The notes under the pieces: generated by a model
What the model saw: the letters and a program-made list of their open reading frames with translations, nothing else
What the model was told of the DNA's origin: nothing
The model's database searches: none
NCBI RefSeq assembly: GCF_030503735.1
Contig: NZ_CP073096.1
Span: forward strand, 1,550,001 to 1,614,000
Direction: 5' to 3'
DNA: 64,000 nt
DNA from: Corynebacterium tuberculostearicum
GTDB taxonomy: Bacteria; Actinomycetota; Actinomycetes; Mycobacteriales; Mycobacteriaceae
Shown: piece by piece, positions 41,084-50,051 of the stretch
Numbering within the stretch: position 1 is the first letter of the stretch
How the letters are laid out: every line of letters begins with the position of its first letter
Position numbers and translations under genes: made by a program

Positions 41084-41500
41084 TATTACAACTCCGGCTT
41101 CGCCACCATCAGCATTACTGATCCGCGCGAGCAGTCCGATAAAGGGATAAGCCAGCTGTGTAAGCGCTTTGCGTTTGCGGACGCTCGCGTGACCGCCACC
41201 CCGCCCCTAGGTTCCACCCTGGCGGATCTTGGCAGTGCCGGCTCCTCCCACCTGCGGCGGCGACCCCCAAAGGCGCAGAGATCGTGCAGGACAAAGGGCG
41301 GCCACTCACATACAGAGCGTTCCACCAAAGACCTCTACCCCGCGTGCGTTTCCCGGCCCACGCGATGCTACCCCCGGTAAGGTGTCAAGATCATCATCGA
41401 GCCCGCCGCTCTTTCCGGCGCCCCATTGTCCTCGCCTGGCAAGCCGCCGCAGCCGACCAGGCGGACTTCGTGAAGACCTCTGATGGCAGCCCGTGAGGGA
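41084..41500 (+). pseudogene. Decayed coding remnant, possibly an AMP-dependent acyl ligase
   Basis: No intact gene is present between tRNA-Thr and 41590. On the plus strand, protein-like pieces follow one another in different frames: TATPPLGSTLADLGSAG, then KGAEIVQDKGRPLTYRAFHQR, ATPGKV, IIIEPAALSG and PIVLAWQAAAADQADFVKTSDG. PLTYRAFHQR followed by a GD/GKV-V-I-I-I-E-P order resembles the N-terminal part of acyl-CoA synthetases/AMP-ligases with several frameshifts. The identification is tentative. The rest of 40874-41083 shows nothing recognisable. Confidence 0.35.
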
Positions 41501-41589
41501 TGATAAGACAGGAGAGCAAACCTGTTAGTACAAAGCGCCTTAGAAAGGCGTACTTTGCTGGTCCTTTAAGCCGCGATGAGAGGAGTTAG

Positions 41590-41877
41590 ATGAGAACAAT
41601 GTCCCACCATTCATCCTTAGCAGTTTTCCTAATGATTACGACCGTTATTTTATTTTTGTTCTGCCTCGGCTACTTCATCGGCGGTTTGAATGCGATGTAC
41701 GTTGCCAAGGCCCTAGCTGAATCGGATTCCACCTCCTTGCCAGACCTTTCTCGCAGGCTCGGAAATGGCTTTTTCTACTTCAAGATCGCTGGGGTTTTCT
41801 TAGTTGTTTTCCTCGCCAGTGCCTATGCGGTGTGGCACAAGGCTAAAAGCTCCCACGCCCAGGAACCCAGCCAGTAG
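41590..41877 (+). CDS. Small two-helix membrane protein
   Basis: 95 aa. Hydrophobic segments at about residues 10-32 and 62-82, with a polar loop between (ALAESDSTSLPDLSRRLGNG) and a short polar tail. GAGGAGTT lies just before ATG 41590. No family recognised. It lies 18 bases from the left end of the insertion sequence, so its original 3' context has been disturbed, but the gene itself appears intact. Confidence 0.65.
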   Translation: MRTMSHHSSLAVFLMITTVILFLFCLGYFIGGLNAMYVAKALAESDSTSLPDLSRRLGNGFFYFKIAGVFLVVFLASAYAVWHKAKSSHAQEPSQ

Positions 41878-41887
41878 ATCCCGCCTC

Positions 41888-41895
41888 ACAGCTGC
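41888..41895. repeat. Target site duplication, left copy
   Basis: ACAGCTGC immediately outside the left inverted repeat, repeated exactly at 43323-43330 outside the right one. Eight bases fits the IS256-group transposition pattern. Confidence 0.85.
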
Positions 41896-42056
41896 GGCCT
41901 AAACGACAGGATGTGTTGGTGAGGTTGTACGGCTAGCCGGTCTGGCGTGCTGATATTACGACTATTTCACTTATCCAAAGGGATATTCCAGCTTCAACCA
42001 TGAAATACCGCCAAAGACATGCCGGTGTGCTAGGCACCTAGGTTCACGATGAGGGG

Positions 42057-43256
42057 ATGAGTAAAAATCATCCTCGATGCCCCGTCTGCGGCGGGACATG
42101 CACGAAACACGGAACAACGAGTGCTGGGCGCCAACGATGGCGATGCCGCACCTGCAAGGCCACCTTCACCCGCGTGAATAACGATGCTGTGCAAGCCAAA
42201 TGGTTCCGCCTTTTCATTTTCTGGCTCACCTCCAGCAACAGCCTGGAAGAAACAGCTAAAACCTGCGGTGTTTCACCGCGAACTTTGCAACGACGCTTTA
42301 AACCGTTCTGGCTTATCCAACCTCCCCGAAGCGTTGATAAGCAGCGAATCTACGATCAAGTCTTCATCGACGGCACCTACTTCAACACCAAGTGCCTTGT
42401 TGTAGCTGCCGACTCCAGCCATGTCATCAATTGGTTCTGGTGCACGAAAGAATCCTCGTGGTCCTACACGCGCCTGCTCGACCCACTAGCCCCACCACAA
42501 TTGGTGACCTGCGATGGGGATGCCGGAGGCCTTAAAGCACTGCACCACTTGTGGCCTAATACCCCGGTTCAACGCTGCATTGTCCACGTCAAACGCAATA
42601 TCCAACGCGCCACCGGCCTTCATCCCACTTCCGCTATGGGCAAAGCATTACAACGACTTTCCTTTGAACTACTCGCCGTCGACAACCTGGATAAAGCAGC
42701 CGAATGGACCGTAAAACTACAACAGTTCGGCACCGTATTTAGCACCCAGCTCAAAGCCAAAACCTACGTCAAAGACGTTCCTTTCGACCAGATTCCAAAG
42801 TCCAAGCGCCGGAACAAAAAGTGGTGGTACACCCACTACACTCACCGCGGAATCTACCTGCAGCTAAAGAAAATGAGCCAACAAGGACACCTCTTTGCCT
42901 ACCTCACCGAAGCCGAAGAAGGCCAACGGTTTGAACGCACGACCAACAAGCTAGAAGGCGGGGTGAACTCACAAATTAAGCAACTTATGCACACCCACCG
43001 CGGACTGCGCGACGAACAACAGCGCATCGCCTGCGACTGGTGGTTATACCTCCACACGCAACTGCCTGACGACCCTGTAGAGATCGCCAGGCAGCAAAAC
43101 TGGGGCCAGGACGCACTCGCCAAAGCACAAACCCTAGCCAACCAGGAAAAACAAGCCACCAGTGGCCACGAAGACGGCCGACCAGCAACCTACGACAGTG
43201 CCATCGACACTGCCTACAACCACTCTATGGGAATACGCAAAGGCCACATACGCTAA
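42057..43256 (+). CDS. IS1249-like transposase (IS256 group, DDE)
   Basis: 399 aa, intact. N-terminal zinc-ribbon CPVCGGTCTKHG ... RCRTCKATF, helix-turn-helix region SLEETAKTCGVSPRTLQRRF, then the MULE-type catalytic core with FIDGTYF (first Asp), VTCDGDAGGLKAL (second Asp), RCIVHVKRNIQ and TTNKLEGGVNSQIK (Glu). It inserts the element by cut-and-paste or copy-paste. Start ATG 42057 follows GAGGGG. The closest named element I recall is corynebacterial IS1249. Confidence 0.93.
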   Translation: MSKNHPRCPVCGGTCTKHGTTSAGRQRWRCRTCKATFTRVNNDAVQAKWFRLFIFWLTSSNSLEETAKTCGVSPRTLQRRFKPFWLIQPPRSVDKQRIYDQVFIDGTYFNTKCLVVAADSSHVINWFWCTKESSWSYTRLLDPLAPPQLVTCDGDAGGLKALHHLWPNTPVQRCIVHVKRNIQRATGLHPTSAMGKALQRLSFELLAVDNLDKAAEWTVKLQQFGTVFSTQLKAKTYVKDVPFDQIPKSKRRNKKWWYTHYTHRGIYLQLKKMSQQGHLFAYLTEAEEGQRFERTTNKLEGGVNSQIKQLMHTHRGLRDEQQRIACDWWLYLHTQLPDDPVEIARQQNWGQDALAKAQTLANQEKQATSGHEDGRPATYDSAIDTAYNHSMGIRKGHIR

Positions 43257-43262
43257 CCCCAC

Positions 43263-43284
43263 CAACACAAAATGTCGTTTAGCC
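43263..43284. repeat. Inner duplicate of the right inverted repeat
   Basis: CAACACAAAATGTCGTTTAGCC resembles the outer right end CAACACATTCTGTCGTTTAGGCC. Towards the element's interior it matches the left terminus (GTGTTGGTG-GGTT) better than the outer copy does. Only the outer end is flanked by the target duplication. Confidence 0.65.
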
Positions 43285-43322
43285 TGACACGCCGCAAAAC
43301 AACACATTCTGTCGTTTAGGCC

Positions 43323-43330
43323 ACAGCTGC
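43323..43330. repeat. Target site duplication, right copy
   Basis: ACAGCTGC, identical to 41888-41895, directly after the outer right inverted repeat. Confidence 0.85.
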
Positions 43331-43340
43331 AGGTACGCTT

Positions 43341-43372
43341 GAACCCCCGCAAGCTTTTGTTTGCGGGGGTTC
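43341..43372 (-). terminator. Terminator after tRNA-Tyr
   Basis: GAACCCCCGCAA ... TTGCGGGGGTTC with an eight-base loop, seven bases from the tRNA-Tyr 3' end. Strong GC-rich stem, with no long T-run on the minus strand. Confidence 0.65.
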
Positions 43373-43378
43373 ATTCTG

Positions 43379-43460
43379 TGCCAGGTAGAAGATTCGAACT
43401 TCTGAAGGCAATGCCGGCGGATTTACAGTCCGCTCCCTTTGGCCGCTCGGGCAACCTGGC
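43379..43460 (-). tRNA. tRNA-Tyr (anticodon GTA)
   Basis: Minus strand, about 82 bases, class II tRNA with long variable arm. Acceptor GCCAGGT/ACCTGGC, anticodon loop CTGTAAA, variable arm CGGCATTGCCTTC, T-arm AGAAGTTCGAATCTTCT. Confidence 0.96.
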
Positions 43461-43568
43461 ATGCACTGTGTGGTGCGAGTAAGTACTTTACTACGAACCA
43501 CCCTCCCACCTACAAATCGCCAGCGCATGGGGGAAGAATGGGCGGGAAAGGAGGGCGTCGCCAAGCAG

Positions 43569-44573
43569 CTAGCCCACGCGGCGCACCGTGTAATCCGCCA
43601 GTTGGCACAGGGCCTGGCTGACCGCATTCTCTGGGAGCACGGCAAGCTGTTCTTCTACCGTGCGCAGGTAGGCATTGATGTCTTTTAACGCCTTGTCGCG
43701 GCCGCCAGACTGGCGCAGAAGCTCGATGGCACGCTCCACCTCGGCATCAGAATGCAGCGGACCGGTAAGGAGCTCACGCAGCTTATCGCCCACTTCGCCC
43801 TCTTCCTCCAAGGCATAGAGCACCGGGAGGGTAAATACGCCCTCGCGCAGGTCCGTGCCTGGGGTCTTGCCGGAGTCCTTCGGGTCGGAGAAGATGTCGA
43901 TGACATCATCAACGATCTGGAAAATCATGCCGATGGCGCCACCGATGCGGTACAAGGCCGCAGCGTGCTCGGCCGGGGCGCCGGAATGGTAGGCGCCCAG
44001 GTAGCCCGCAGAAGCGATAAGCACGGCGGTCTTTTCACGGATGACTGCCGTGTAATGCTCCACCGCATTGGCTTCACCCGCGCCAATGGTCTCGCGCATC
44101 TGGCCGGTGACGAGCTCCTCAAAGGTATCGGCAAAGTGGCCCACAGTGTGGGTATCCAGCTCGCTCATCAGGCGGGACGCGTGCGCCAAGAGCGCATCGC
44201 CGGCGAGGATGGCCACGGAGTTATTCCACCGAGAATTGGCAGACTCCACGCCACGGCGGCGGTCCGCCTCATCCATGACATCGTCATGATAAAGGGTGGC
44301 CACGTGCACCATTTCTACAACGGTGGCGGCCATAATAACCTCTTCGCAGCCCGGCCGCGGACCATACTCGGAGGCCAGCAGCGCCATCATCGGGCGAAAG
44401 CGCTTGCCACCGGCCTTAGACAGGTGGCTGACCTTATCCTTTAAGAAGTCCTGGCCGCGGTCGATTTCACTGCGCAGCTTGTCTTCTACTGCTTTCATGC
44501 CCGCACCAATGCGCTCATTGAGCTGCGGATCACCAAGATCCACGTGCGTGGCATGCGATTGACCGTGAGTCAT
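43569..44573 (-). CDS. Polyprenyl diphosphate synthase (menaquinone side chain)
   Basis: 334 aa from ATG 44573 (MTHGQSHATHVDLGD). First aspartate-rich motif DDVMDEADRRRG (about residue 92), GGKRFRPMMALLASEYG upstream of it, second motif FQIVDDVIDIFSD, then GKTPGTDLREG. Trans-prenyltransferase that condenses isopentenyl units on an allylic primer. Placed beside menJ- and menG-like genes, it most likely makes the octa- or nonaprenyl tail of menaquinone. Chain length cannot be read with certainty. Confidence 0.92.
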   Translation of the reverse strand: MTHGQSHATHVDLGDPQLNERIGAGMKAVEDKLRSEIDRGQDFLKDKVSHLSKAGGKRFRPMMALLASEYGPRPGCEEVIMAATVVEMVHVATLYHDDVMDEADRRRGVESANSRWNNSVAILAGDALLAHASRLMSELDTHTVGHFADTFEELVTGQMRETIGAGEANAVEHYTAVIREKTAVLIASAGYLGAYHSGAPAEHAAALYRIGGAIGMIFQIVDDVIDIFSDPKDSGKTPGTDLREGVFTLPVLYALEEEGEVGDKLRELLTGPLHSDAEVERAIELLRQSGGRDKALKDINAYLRTVEEQLAVLPENAVSQALCQLADYTVRRVG

Positions 44574-44683
44574 TAAATAGTGTTCCTTGCAACTAAAAGC
44601 CAGAGATAATCGATTACCTACCGTAGTCCAAACTGCGCCCCTAAACACACTCGAGGGGTCGAACTCATGCGATGATAGTCCTC

Positions 44684-45937
44684 ATGTCGGAGCAGATCGA
44701 TTCCCAAACCTATGTCGAGGTCGCCATCATTGGCGCTGGGCCGTCCGGAGCCGCCGCCGCGATTCATGCCGCACGCGCCGGTTATGACACCCTCCTTATT
44801 GATTCCGCGACATTTCCCCGCGATAAAACCTGCGGCGACGGGCTCACCCCGCGCGCGATGCACCAGCTCGATGAGCTGGGTCTTGCGGTCAACGCCTCCT
44901 ACCGCAATCGCGGCTTAAAGCTGCACGGCTACGGCGGTTCCATTACCGCGCCCTGGCCAGAGACCTACCCTTCCCAGGTCGGAACGGCCCTGCCGCGCTT
45001 TCGCTTCGATGCCCTGCTTGCCGAAGCCGCCCGCAAAGCCGGCGCCACCCTCCTCACCGGCACCCCCGCCACCGCTCCGGTAATGGAGGGAAACCGCGTG
45101 ACTTCCTTCCGCGTGGGCGAGGCCACTGTACATGCCAAGTGGGTCATCGTGGCCGATGGCGTGCGCTCTACCTTTGGCAAGAAGCTCGGCCGCACCTGGC
45201 ACCGCGAGGAGGTCTATGGCATCGCCGCACGCTCCTATGCTTCCTCTACGCACGCCGATGAGGCCTGGATGCACTCCCACGTTGAGCTCAAGGACGAAGA
45301 AGGCGAGGTACAGCCCGGCTACGGTTGGATCTTCCCGCTCGGCCCCGAGCTAGGCCAGGTCAACATCGGCCTCGGTGCTCTCTCAACAGCGCAACGCCCC
45401 GCCAAGATCAACACCAAGAAGCTGCTCGAATTTTACGCCGCCCAACAGCGCCCCGAGTGGGGCCTCGGGGACATCGAGCACGTTACCTCTGCCCTGCTGC
45501 CCATGGGCGGCGCGGTGTCCAACGTGGCTGGTGCCAATTGGATGATCATTGGCGATGCCGCCGCCTGCATCAACCCCCTCAACGGCGAGGGTATCGATTA
45601 TGGCTTGGAAACGGCCGCACTGGCCGTAGATCTGCTCAGCCCGAAGGATTTCACCCTGGCCTGGCCGGCCGTCCTGCGCGAGCACTACGGCGAATCCTTC
45701 CTCCTAGCCCGCACGGCCGCACGCCTTTTGACCTACCCGCAGTTCCTACCGCTGGCCGGACCACTCGCCCTGCGCGGGCCTATCGGCCGCATGCTGATGC
45801 CCGCCGCCGCGCGTCTGATGGGCAATCTCATTACTGATGATGACCACGACCTCATCGCGCGCACCTGGCGCGCCGCCGGCCGCACCGTCTCCTCCCTCCG
45901 CCGCGATACTCCCCTCTGGGATTCGACCGCAGCTTAG
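44684..45937 (+). CDS. Geranylgeranyl reductase family flavoprotein (MenJ-like)
   Basis: 417 aa from ATG 44684. An ATG four codons earlier is possible, and neither has a clear ribosome binding site. FAD fold [20 protein letters not shown], then [34 protein letters not shown] and the second FAD motif [22 protein letters not shown]. MenJ of Mycobacterium reduces the beta-isoprene unit of menaquinone. Context (prenyl synthase divergent, menG convergent) supports that role. Its 3' end overlaps menG by four bases. Confidence 0.87.
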   Translation: MSEQIDSQTYVEVAIIGAGPSGAAAAIHAARAGYDTLLIDSATFPRDKTCGDGLTPRAMHQLDELGLAVNASYRNRGLKLHGYGGSITAPWPETYPSQVGTALPRFRFDALLAEAARKAGATLLTGTPATAPVMEGNRVTSFRVGEATVHAKWVIVADGVRSTFGKKLGRTWHREEVYGIAARSYASSTHADEAWMHSHVELKDEEGEVQPGYGWIFPLGPELGQVNIGLGALSTAQRPAKINTKKLLEFYAAQQRPEWGLGDIEHVTSALLPMGGAVSNVAGANWMIIGDAAACINPLNGEGIDYGLETAALAVDLLSPKDFTLAWPAVLREHYGESFLLARTAARLLTYPQFLPLAGPLALRGPIGRMLMPAAARLMGNLITDDDHDLIARTWRAAGRTVSSLRRDTPLWDSTAA

Positions 45938-46623
45938 GCCGGTTTCACCGCTGAATGCAGCGCCACAATGCCAAAGGTGAGGTTCTGCCAGCCGGCCTCG
46001 GCCCAACCATTGCGATTGATTACCGCCGCGAGCTCTTCCTGGCCGGGCCACGCGCGGATGGACTCCGCGAGGTAGATATAAGCATCTGGATTAGAGGAGA
46101 CCACGCGCGCTACCGGCGGGAGCAGGCGCATCAAGTATTCCTTGTACACGGTGCCAAAAATCGGGATCACCGGGGTGGAAAATTCCGCCACCGCAAGGCG
46201 CCCACCCGGCTTGGTGACACGCGCCATCTCGCGCAGACCGAGCTCATAATCGTGGATATTGCGCAGGCCATAAGAGATGGTCACCGCATCAAAAGTATTA
46301 TCCGCAAAAGGCAACTTCATGCCATCGCCAGCCACCTTAGGCACGTCGCGCTCACTGCCGGCGGCCAGCATGCCGCGGGAGAAATCACACGCCACACACC
46401 ACGCACCGGACTTGGATAGTTCCACGGTGGACACGGCGGTACCGGCAGCGAGATCGAGAACCTTCTCCCCCGGCTGTAGGTTTAGCCGCTCGCGTGTGCG
46501 CTTGCGCCAATGCGCGTCCTGCCCGAAGGACAGCACGGTATTGGTGAGGTCATACTTCTCGCCCACGGCGTCAAACATGCGCGCCACATCGAAGGGCTTT
46601 TTATCCAGATCTGCCTTAGACAC
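45934..46623 (-). CDS. menG: Demethylmenaquinone methyltransferase
   Basis: 229 aa. [29 protein letters not shown] is the UbiE/MenG N-terminal signature. [17 protein letters not shown] is the SAM-binding motif I, and [28 protein letters not shown] is the second signature. Catalyses the last methylation to menaquinone. 11 bases downstream of the glycosyltransferase gene, on the same strand. Confidence 0.95.
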   Translation of the reverse strand: MSKADLDKKPFDVARMFDAVGEKYDLTNTVLSFGQDAHWRKRTRERLNLQPGEKVLDLAAGTAVSTVELSKSGAWCVACDFSRGMLAAGSERDVPKVAGDGMKLPFADNTFDAVTISYGLRNIHDYELGLREMARVTKPGGRLAVAEFSTPVIPIFGTVYKEYLMRLLPPVARVVSSNPDAYIYLAESIRAWPGQEELAAVINRNGWAEAGWQNLTFGIVALHSAVKPA

Positions 46624-46634
46624 AAATGATCAGT

Positions 46635-47834
46635 CTAGGCCACGCGGGCGCCAAGGGCACGAGCCGCCCACCGCGGCAGCTCGGGACGCTGGCCCAGAAT
46701 GGTCAGCGGCACCCGGCGGATATCCTCCAATACCTCTTCGTAATAGCCCATAAGCTGCTCGCACAGCGCCTTCCACGTCTTGGAAGAAATGGACTCGCGG
46801 GCATTGTCCCGCATCTCTTGGTGAATCTCCGGATTAAGCAGAGCATCCACCGCGTTGGGAAGGTCTTCCACAAAGGTCTTCACGTCCAAAAGCAGCCCGT
46901 TGTAGCCTTCCTCGATGAGGTCTACTGGGCCACCGGCACGCGGCCCAATGGTTGGCACGCCGGAGGCCTGCGCCTCTTGAATGGACTGGCAGAAGGTCTC
47001 GAACTCGCCGGCGTGGACGAAGGCATCCAAAGATGCATAGGCCGCTGCGAGTTCCTCGCCGGAAAGGGCGCCGGTAAAGACGGCGCCGGGAAGCTGGGCC
47101 TCCAATAGCGGCCGCTCCGGCCCATCACCCACGATGACCAGCTGGATATCCTCGCGGCCGTTGAGTGCCGATAGCCGGTGCACGCCCTTTTCCGCGGCGA
47201 GGCGGCCGACGAATCCAACCACATTCTTGGTGCCGCTCGGATCCCAGCTGCGGCGCAGCTCGTCAGAGCGCTTAGACGGGTGGAAAAGTTCCGCGTTCAC
47301 GCCGCGGCCCCAATGGCGCACATTCTTAATGTGGTGCTTTTCTAGATCCCGAATGGTCAGCGAGGACGGCGCCAGGGTCATCTGGCAAGAGTTATGAATC
47401 GTGCGCAACCACTCCCACACGCCATAGGCCAGCGCGGAAGCATGGTACTTGGTGGCAAAGCCGGCAACATCGGTCTGGTACAACGCCACAGCCGGCACAC
47501 GTTGCTGACGGGCGGAGAAGGCGCCTGCCGCGCCAAGTACGAAGGGGCTGGCTAGATGGATGATATCCGGCTTGAAATCGCGCAGAGCCTCATCCACCGC
47601 CGTGGTGGGAACGCCCACCGGCAGCGAATCCACCAGCGGCACGCGCACCGTGGGCACACGGTAGATGGGGAACCCTAGGTAGTCCGGGATTTCTTCTTGT
47701 CCCTCACGGGCACCCGGCGCGATGACGATCGCCTCTTGGCCGGTCTCGTACAGGTGCTCTAAAACGCGCAGCACGGAGTTAGTCACACCATTGACATTGG
47801 GGAGGAAGGATTCAGCCACGATCGCAACACGCAT
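46635..47834 (-). CDS. mgtA: GT4 glycosyltransferase, MgtA-like alpha-mannosyltransferase
   Basis: 399 aa from ATG 47834 (MRVAIVAESFLPNVNGVTNSV). GT-B fold: N-terminal acceptor domain with HLASPFVLGAAG, donor domain with VGFVGRLAAEKGVHRL, LVIVGDGPER and the EX7E-type segment GEFETFCQSIQEAQASG. MgtA uses GDP-mannose to build mannosylated glycolipids of the corynebacterial envelope. The same gene neighbourhood (next to menG) is known in Corynebacterium glutamicum, which supports the symbol. Acceptor specificity is inferred. Confidence 0.85.
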   Translation of the reverse strand: MRVAIVAESFLPNVNGVTNSVLRVLEHLYETGQEAIVIAPGAREGQEEIPDYLGFPIYRVPTVRVPLVDSLPVGVPTTAVDEALRDFKPDIIHLASPFVLGAAGAFSARQQRVPAVALYQTDVAGFATKYHASALAYGVWEWLRTIHNSCQMTLAPSSLTIRDLEKHHIKNVRHWGRGVNAELFHPSKRSDELRRSWDPSGTKNVVGFVGRLAAEKGVHRLSALNGREDIQLVIVGDGPERPLLEAQLPGAVFTGALSGEELAAAYASLDAFVHAGEFETFCQSIQEAQASGVPTIGPRAGGPVDLIEEGYNGLLLDVKTFVEDLPNAVDALLNPEIHQEMRDNARESISSKTWKALCEQLMGYYEEVLEDIRRVPLTILGQRPELPRWAARALGARVA

Positions 47835-47894
47835 GCCACCATCATGGCCCATTTTCTTAAGTTTATGGTGAAGCCAGCGGAAAATCTTGGTTAA

Positions 47895-48365
47895 TTATTT
47901 CTCCGCGCGGCGGGTAAAGAAGCTAATCAGCTTCCACATCAACCCCGCGATGAGCGTGGCAACCACCCCTACCGAGAGCGCCGGGATGATGGCCAGCGTC
48001 CATTCGCGGCCCTCCACTTTTACTAGGTCGGGGTTGTCCTGGGCGTATTGCACCCACACCTGCTGGCCCTCGCCCAGCCCACTGGGATAGAGCAGCCCGT
48101 GCTGTGGAGTGTGGTAAATCCCTTCACTGTCTTGGAAATCCACCGTAGTGCGCAGCATGCCCACATCCTTGACCGTGGCCAAAGCGCGCGCGGGGTGGCT
48201 GGCGATGGCGTGGTCATTCAGCGCCGGCCCGATGACCATGCCCACCACACCCACCAGCGCGGCCAGATACAGCGCCAGCGTCAGCTGGTGCAGGCGGCGG
48301 CGATAGACCGTGGGCGTATAGCGCGGCACCACGGCCGCGTGCGGCTTATGCTGCGGCGGAGCCAC
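47895..48365 (-). CDS. Membrane protein, DUF3592-like
   Basis: 156 aa from GTG 48365, starting one base after the menD stop. Two membrane helices (about 29-49 and 126-147) enclose an extracytoplasmic beta domain with ALATVKDVGMLRTTVDFQDSEGIYHTPQ and QQVWVQYAQDNPDLVKVEG, the pattern of DUF3592 proteins. Function unknown. Co-transcribed with menD. Confidence 0.7.
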   Translation of the reverse strand: MAPPQHKPHAAVVPRYTPTVYRRRLHQLTLALYLAALVGVVGMVIGPALNDHAIASHPARALATVKDVGMLRTTVDFQDSEGIYHTPQHGLLYPSGLGEGQQVWVQYAQDNPDLVKVEGREWTLAIIPALSVGVVATLIAGLMWKLISFFTRRAEK

Positions 48366-49988
48366 TTACTGGCCCACCTTTGCGGTGAGCTTTTCATTGA
48401 GCGCCCGGCGCGTAGCACGGGTGGTTTTTGCCTCCACGACGGAAATACCGGTGGAGTATTCCTTCAGCTCCGCCAACGTATCCAGGAGCTCCTGCGGGGT
48501 GGTAACTTCGCGGTAGTCTGCCTCATAGGCTTCTGCCAGCTTGCCGACGTCCACCCCATGCGGCGTTCCAAACGCCGGCTCGAAGGACTCGCGCAGCGCA
48601 TCGGCACCCTGCTCGAGGGTCTCGAAGATACCGCCGCCGTTGTCATTGGCCACCACGATGGTGAGGTTTTCCGGCCGCGGTTGGTCTTCTGGGATGAGCA
48701 GGCTATTAGCATCGTGCAAAAAGGTGACATCTCCCATGAGCGCCATAACTCGTGGGGCGCGCCAGTTGGTGGGATCCAGCGATTGCGTGGCCAGGGAAAT
48801 GCCGATGGCCTGGGCGATGGTTCCGTCAATGCCAGCTGCCCCGCGCGGCGAGTACGTATCGACACCGTCGAAGGGCAGGCCTACCAAGGCTGCATCGCGC
48901 ACTGGGTTCGAGGCTCCCAGCACCAGGGTGTCGTTGACGGCGAGCGTATCGCCCACCGCGGCCGCGACATGCAGCCCGGTAAATCCCAGTTCCTCATCCT
49001 CGAGGGTCTCGCGCACAGCTTGCCCGGCCATATCGGTTGCGCCCTCGCAGATCTTCATCCACTCGCGGCTCGGCTCGCCGGTGACCTTGACGGTAGTGCC
49101 GAGCCGGGCGTCTTCGCCGCGCTGGTTGGTGAAGTCCTTGGTGCGAGAGAGCACCACCAGCTCAATATCCGGATCATTCATCAGCGCTAGCACGCCACGG
49201 TGCAGCGTTGGGTGCCCCACGACGATGACCTGCTCGACCTTGGTATTGACCACATAGTCATTCGCGGAGACCTGCGCTTTGCGGAAGATATGCGCCGCCG
49301 CTGGATGCACCGGATGGTACGGGCCCGGCGCGCTCGGCTCCGCGATGGTCGGCACATCCTGCAGGCCTTCTACCTCCCAGGCCTCATCGCCGGCGATAAC
49401 CAAAGTATTCTTGCTCAAGTCCACGGCCACCTCGCCGTGGTCGACAAATTTCGGTGCTGACTCGCGCGCGCCGTCGCCGGAGGTGTGGGCGGGCAAAGTG
49501 GCATCGACAAGCGGGGCATCAAAAGCCACGTTGATGTGTACCTGCAGCTCCTCGCGGAAGCGCTGAGCCATCGCCGCGATATCGTCCACACCGGTGACCT
49601 GGGTGGTCTCCGCATAGACGCCAAAGATGCCTTGCTGCTCGATGGTCTGGGAAGCCCCCGTACCCACCAAACGTTCCGGCCGATCCGCGCTGATAATGGC
49701 CAGCGGCGTATGGGAATAATGCGCCTCCACCACGGCCGGCAAGGTATTGGCCACCGCAGTTCCCGAGGTCATCACCACGCCCACGTGGCGGCGCTGCACC
49801 CGCGCCATGCCCAAGGCGGTAAACGCTCCCCCGCGCTCGTCGAGGCGGGTGTGTACGCGGATATCATCGCGGGCCAACAGGGCCAGCGAAAGTGGTGCGT
49901 TGCGCGAGCCGGGGCACAGGACCACATCCGTAAGGTGCCGGGCCAGCTGGGCGGCTACCTTCTCAGCCAACTGCATCGATTCATTCAT
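48366..49988 (-). CDS. menD: 2-succinyl-5-enolpyruvyl-6-hydroxy-3-cyclohexene-1-carboxylate synthase
   Basis: 540 aa from ATG 49988 (MNESMQLAEKVAAQL). Thiamine-diphosphate enzyme: VVLCPGSRNAPLSLAL, THTRLDERGGAFTALG-like segment with the catalytic Glu, VMTSGTAVANTLPAV, and the ThDP motif GDVTFLHDANSLL ... VVANDNGGGIFETLEQG. Adds a succinyl-semialdehyde unit from 2-oxoglutarate to isochorismate. Downstream order menD-DUF3592-mgtA-menG on one strand. Confidence 0.95.
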   Translation of the reverse strand: MNESMQLAEKVAAQLARHLTDVVLCPGSRNAPLSLALLARDDIRVHTRLDERGGAFTALGMARVQRRHVGVVMTSGTAVANTLPAVVEAHYSHTPLAIISADRPERLVGTGASQTIEQQGIFGVYAETTQVTGVDDIAAMAQRFREELQVHINVAFDAPLVDATLPAHTSGDGARESAPKFVDHGEVAVDLSKNTLVIAGDEAWEVEGLQDVPTIAEPSAPGPYHPVHPAAAHIFRKAQVSANDYVVNTKVEQVIVVGHPTLHRGVLALMNDPDIELVVLSRTKDFTNQRGEDARLGTTVKVTGEPSREWMKICEGATDMAGQAVRETLEDEELGFTGLHVAAAVGDTLAVNDTLVLGASNPVRDAALVGLPFDGVDTYSPRGAAGIDGTIAQAIGISLATQSLDPTNWRAPRVMALMGDVTFLHDANSLLIPEDQPRPENLTIVVANDNGGGIFETLEQGADALRESFEPAFGTPHGVDVGKLAEAYEADYREVTTPQELLDTLAELKEYSTGISVVEAKTTRATRRALNEKLTAKVGQ

Positions 49989-50051
49989 GCCGCCCGATTT
50001 TACCTCCCCGCGCACCATTTCCCTTACCGGGCAGGTGCTTGGTGCCTAGTT

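Larger units (their letters stand above)
41896..43322 (+). mobile_element. Complete IS1249-like insertion sequence (IS256 group)
   Basis: 1427 bases bounded by 23-base inverted repeats (41896-41918 and 43300-43322, 22 of 23 identical, beginning GGCCTAAACGACAG). It is flanked by the 8-bp direct repeat ACAGCTGC and carries one intact transposase gene. Intact ends, duplication and reading frame point to a recent insertion. A second, inner copy of the right inverted repeat lies at 43263-43284. Confidence 0.9.
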
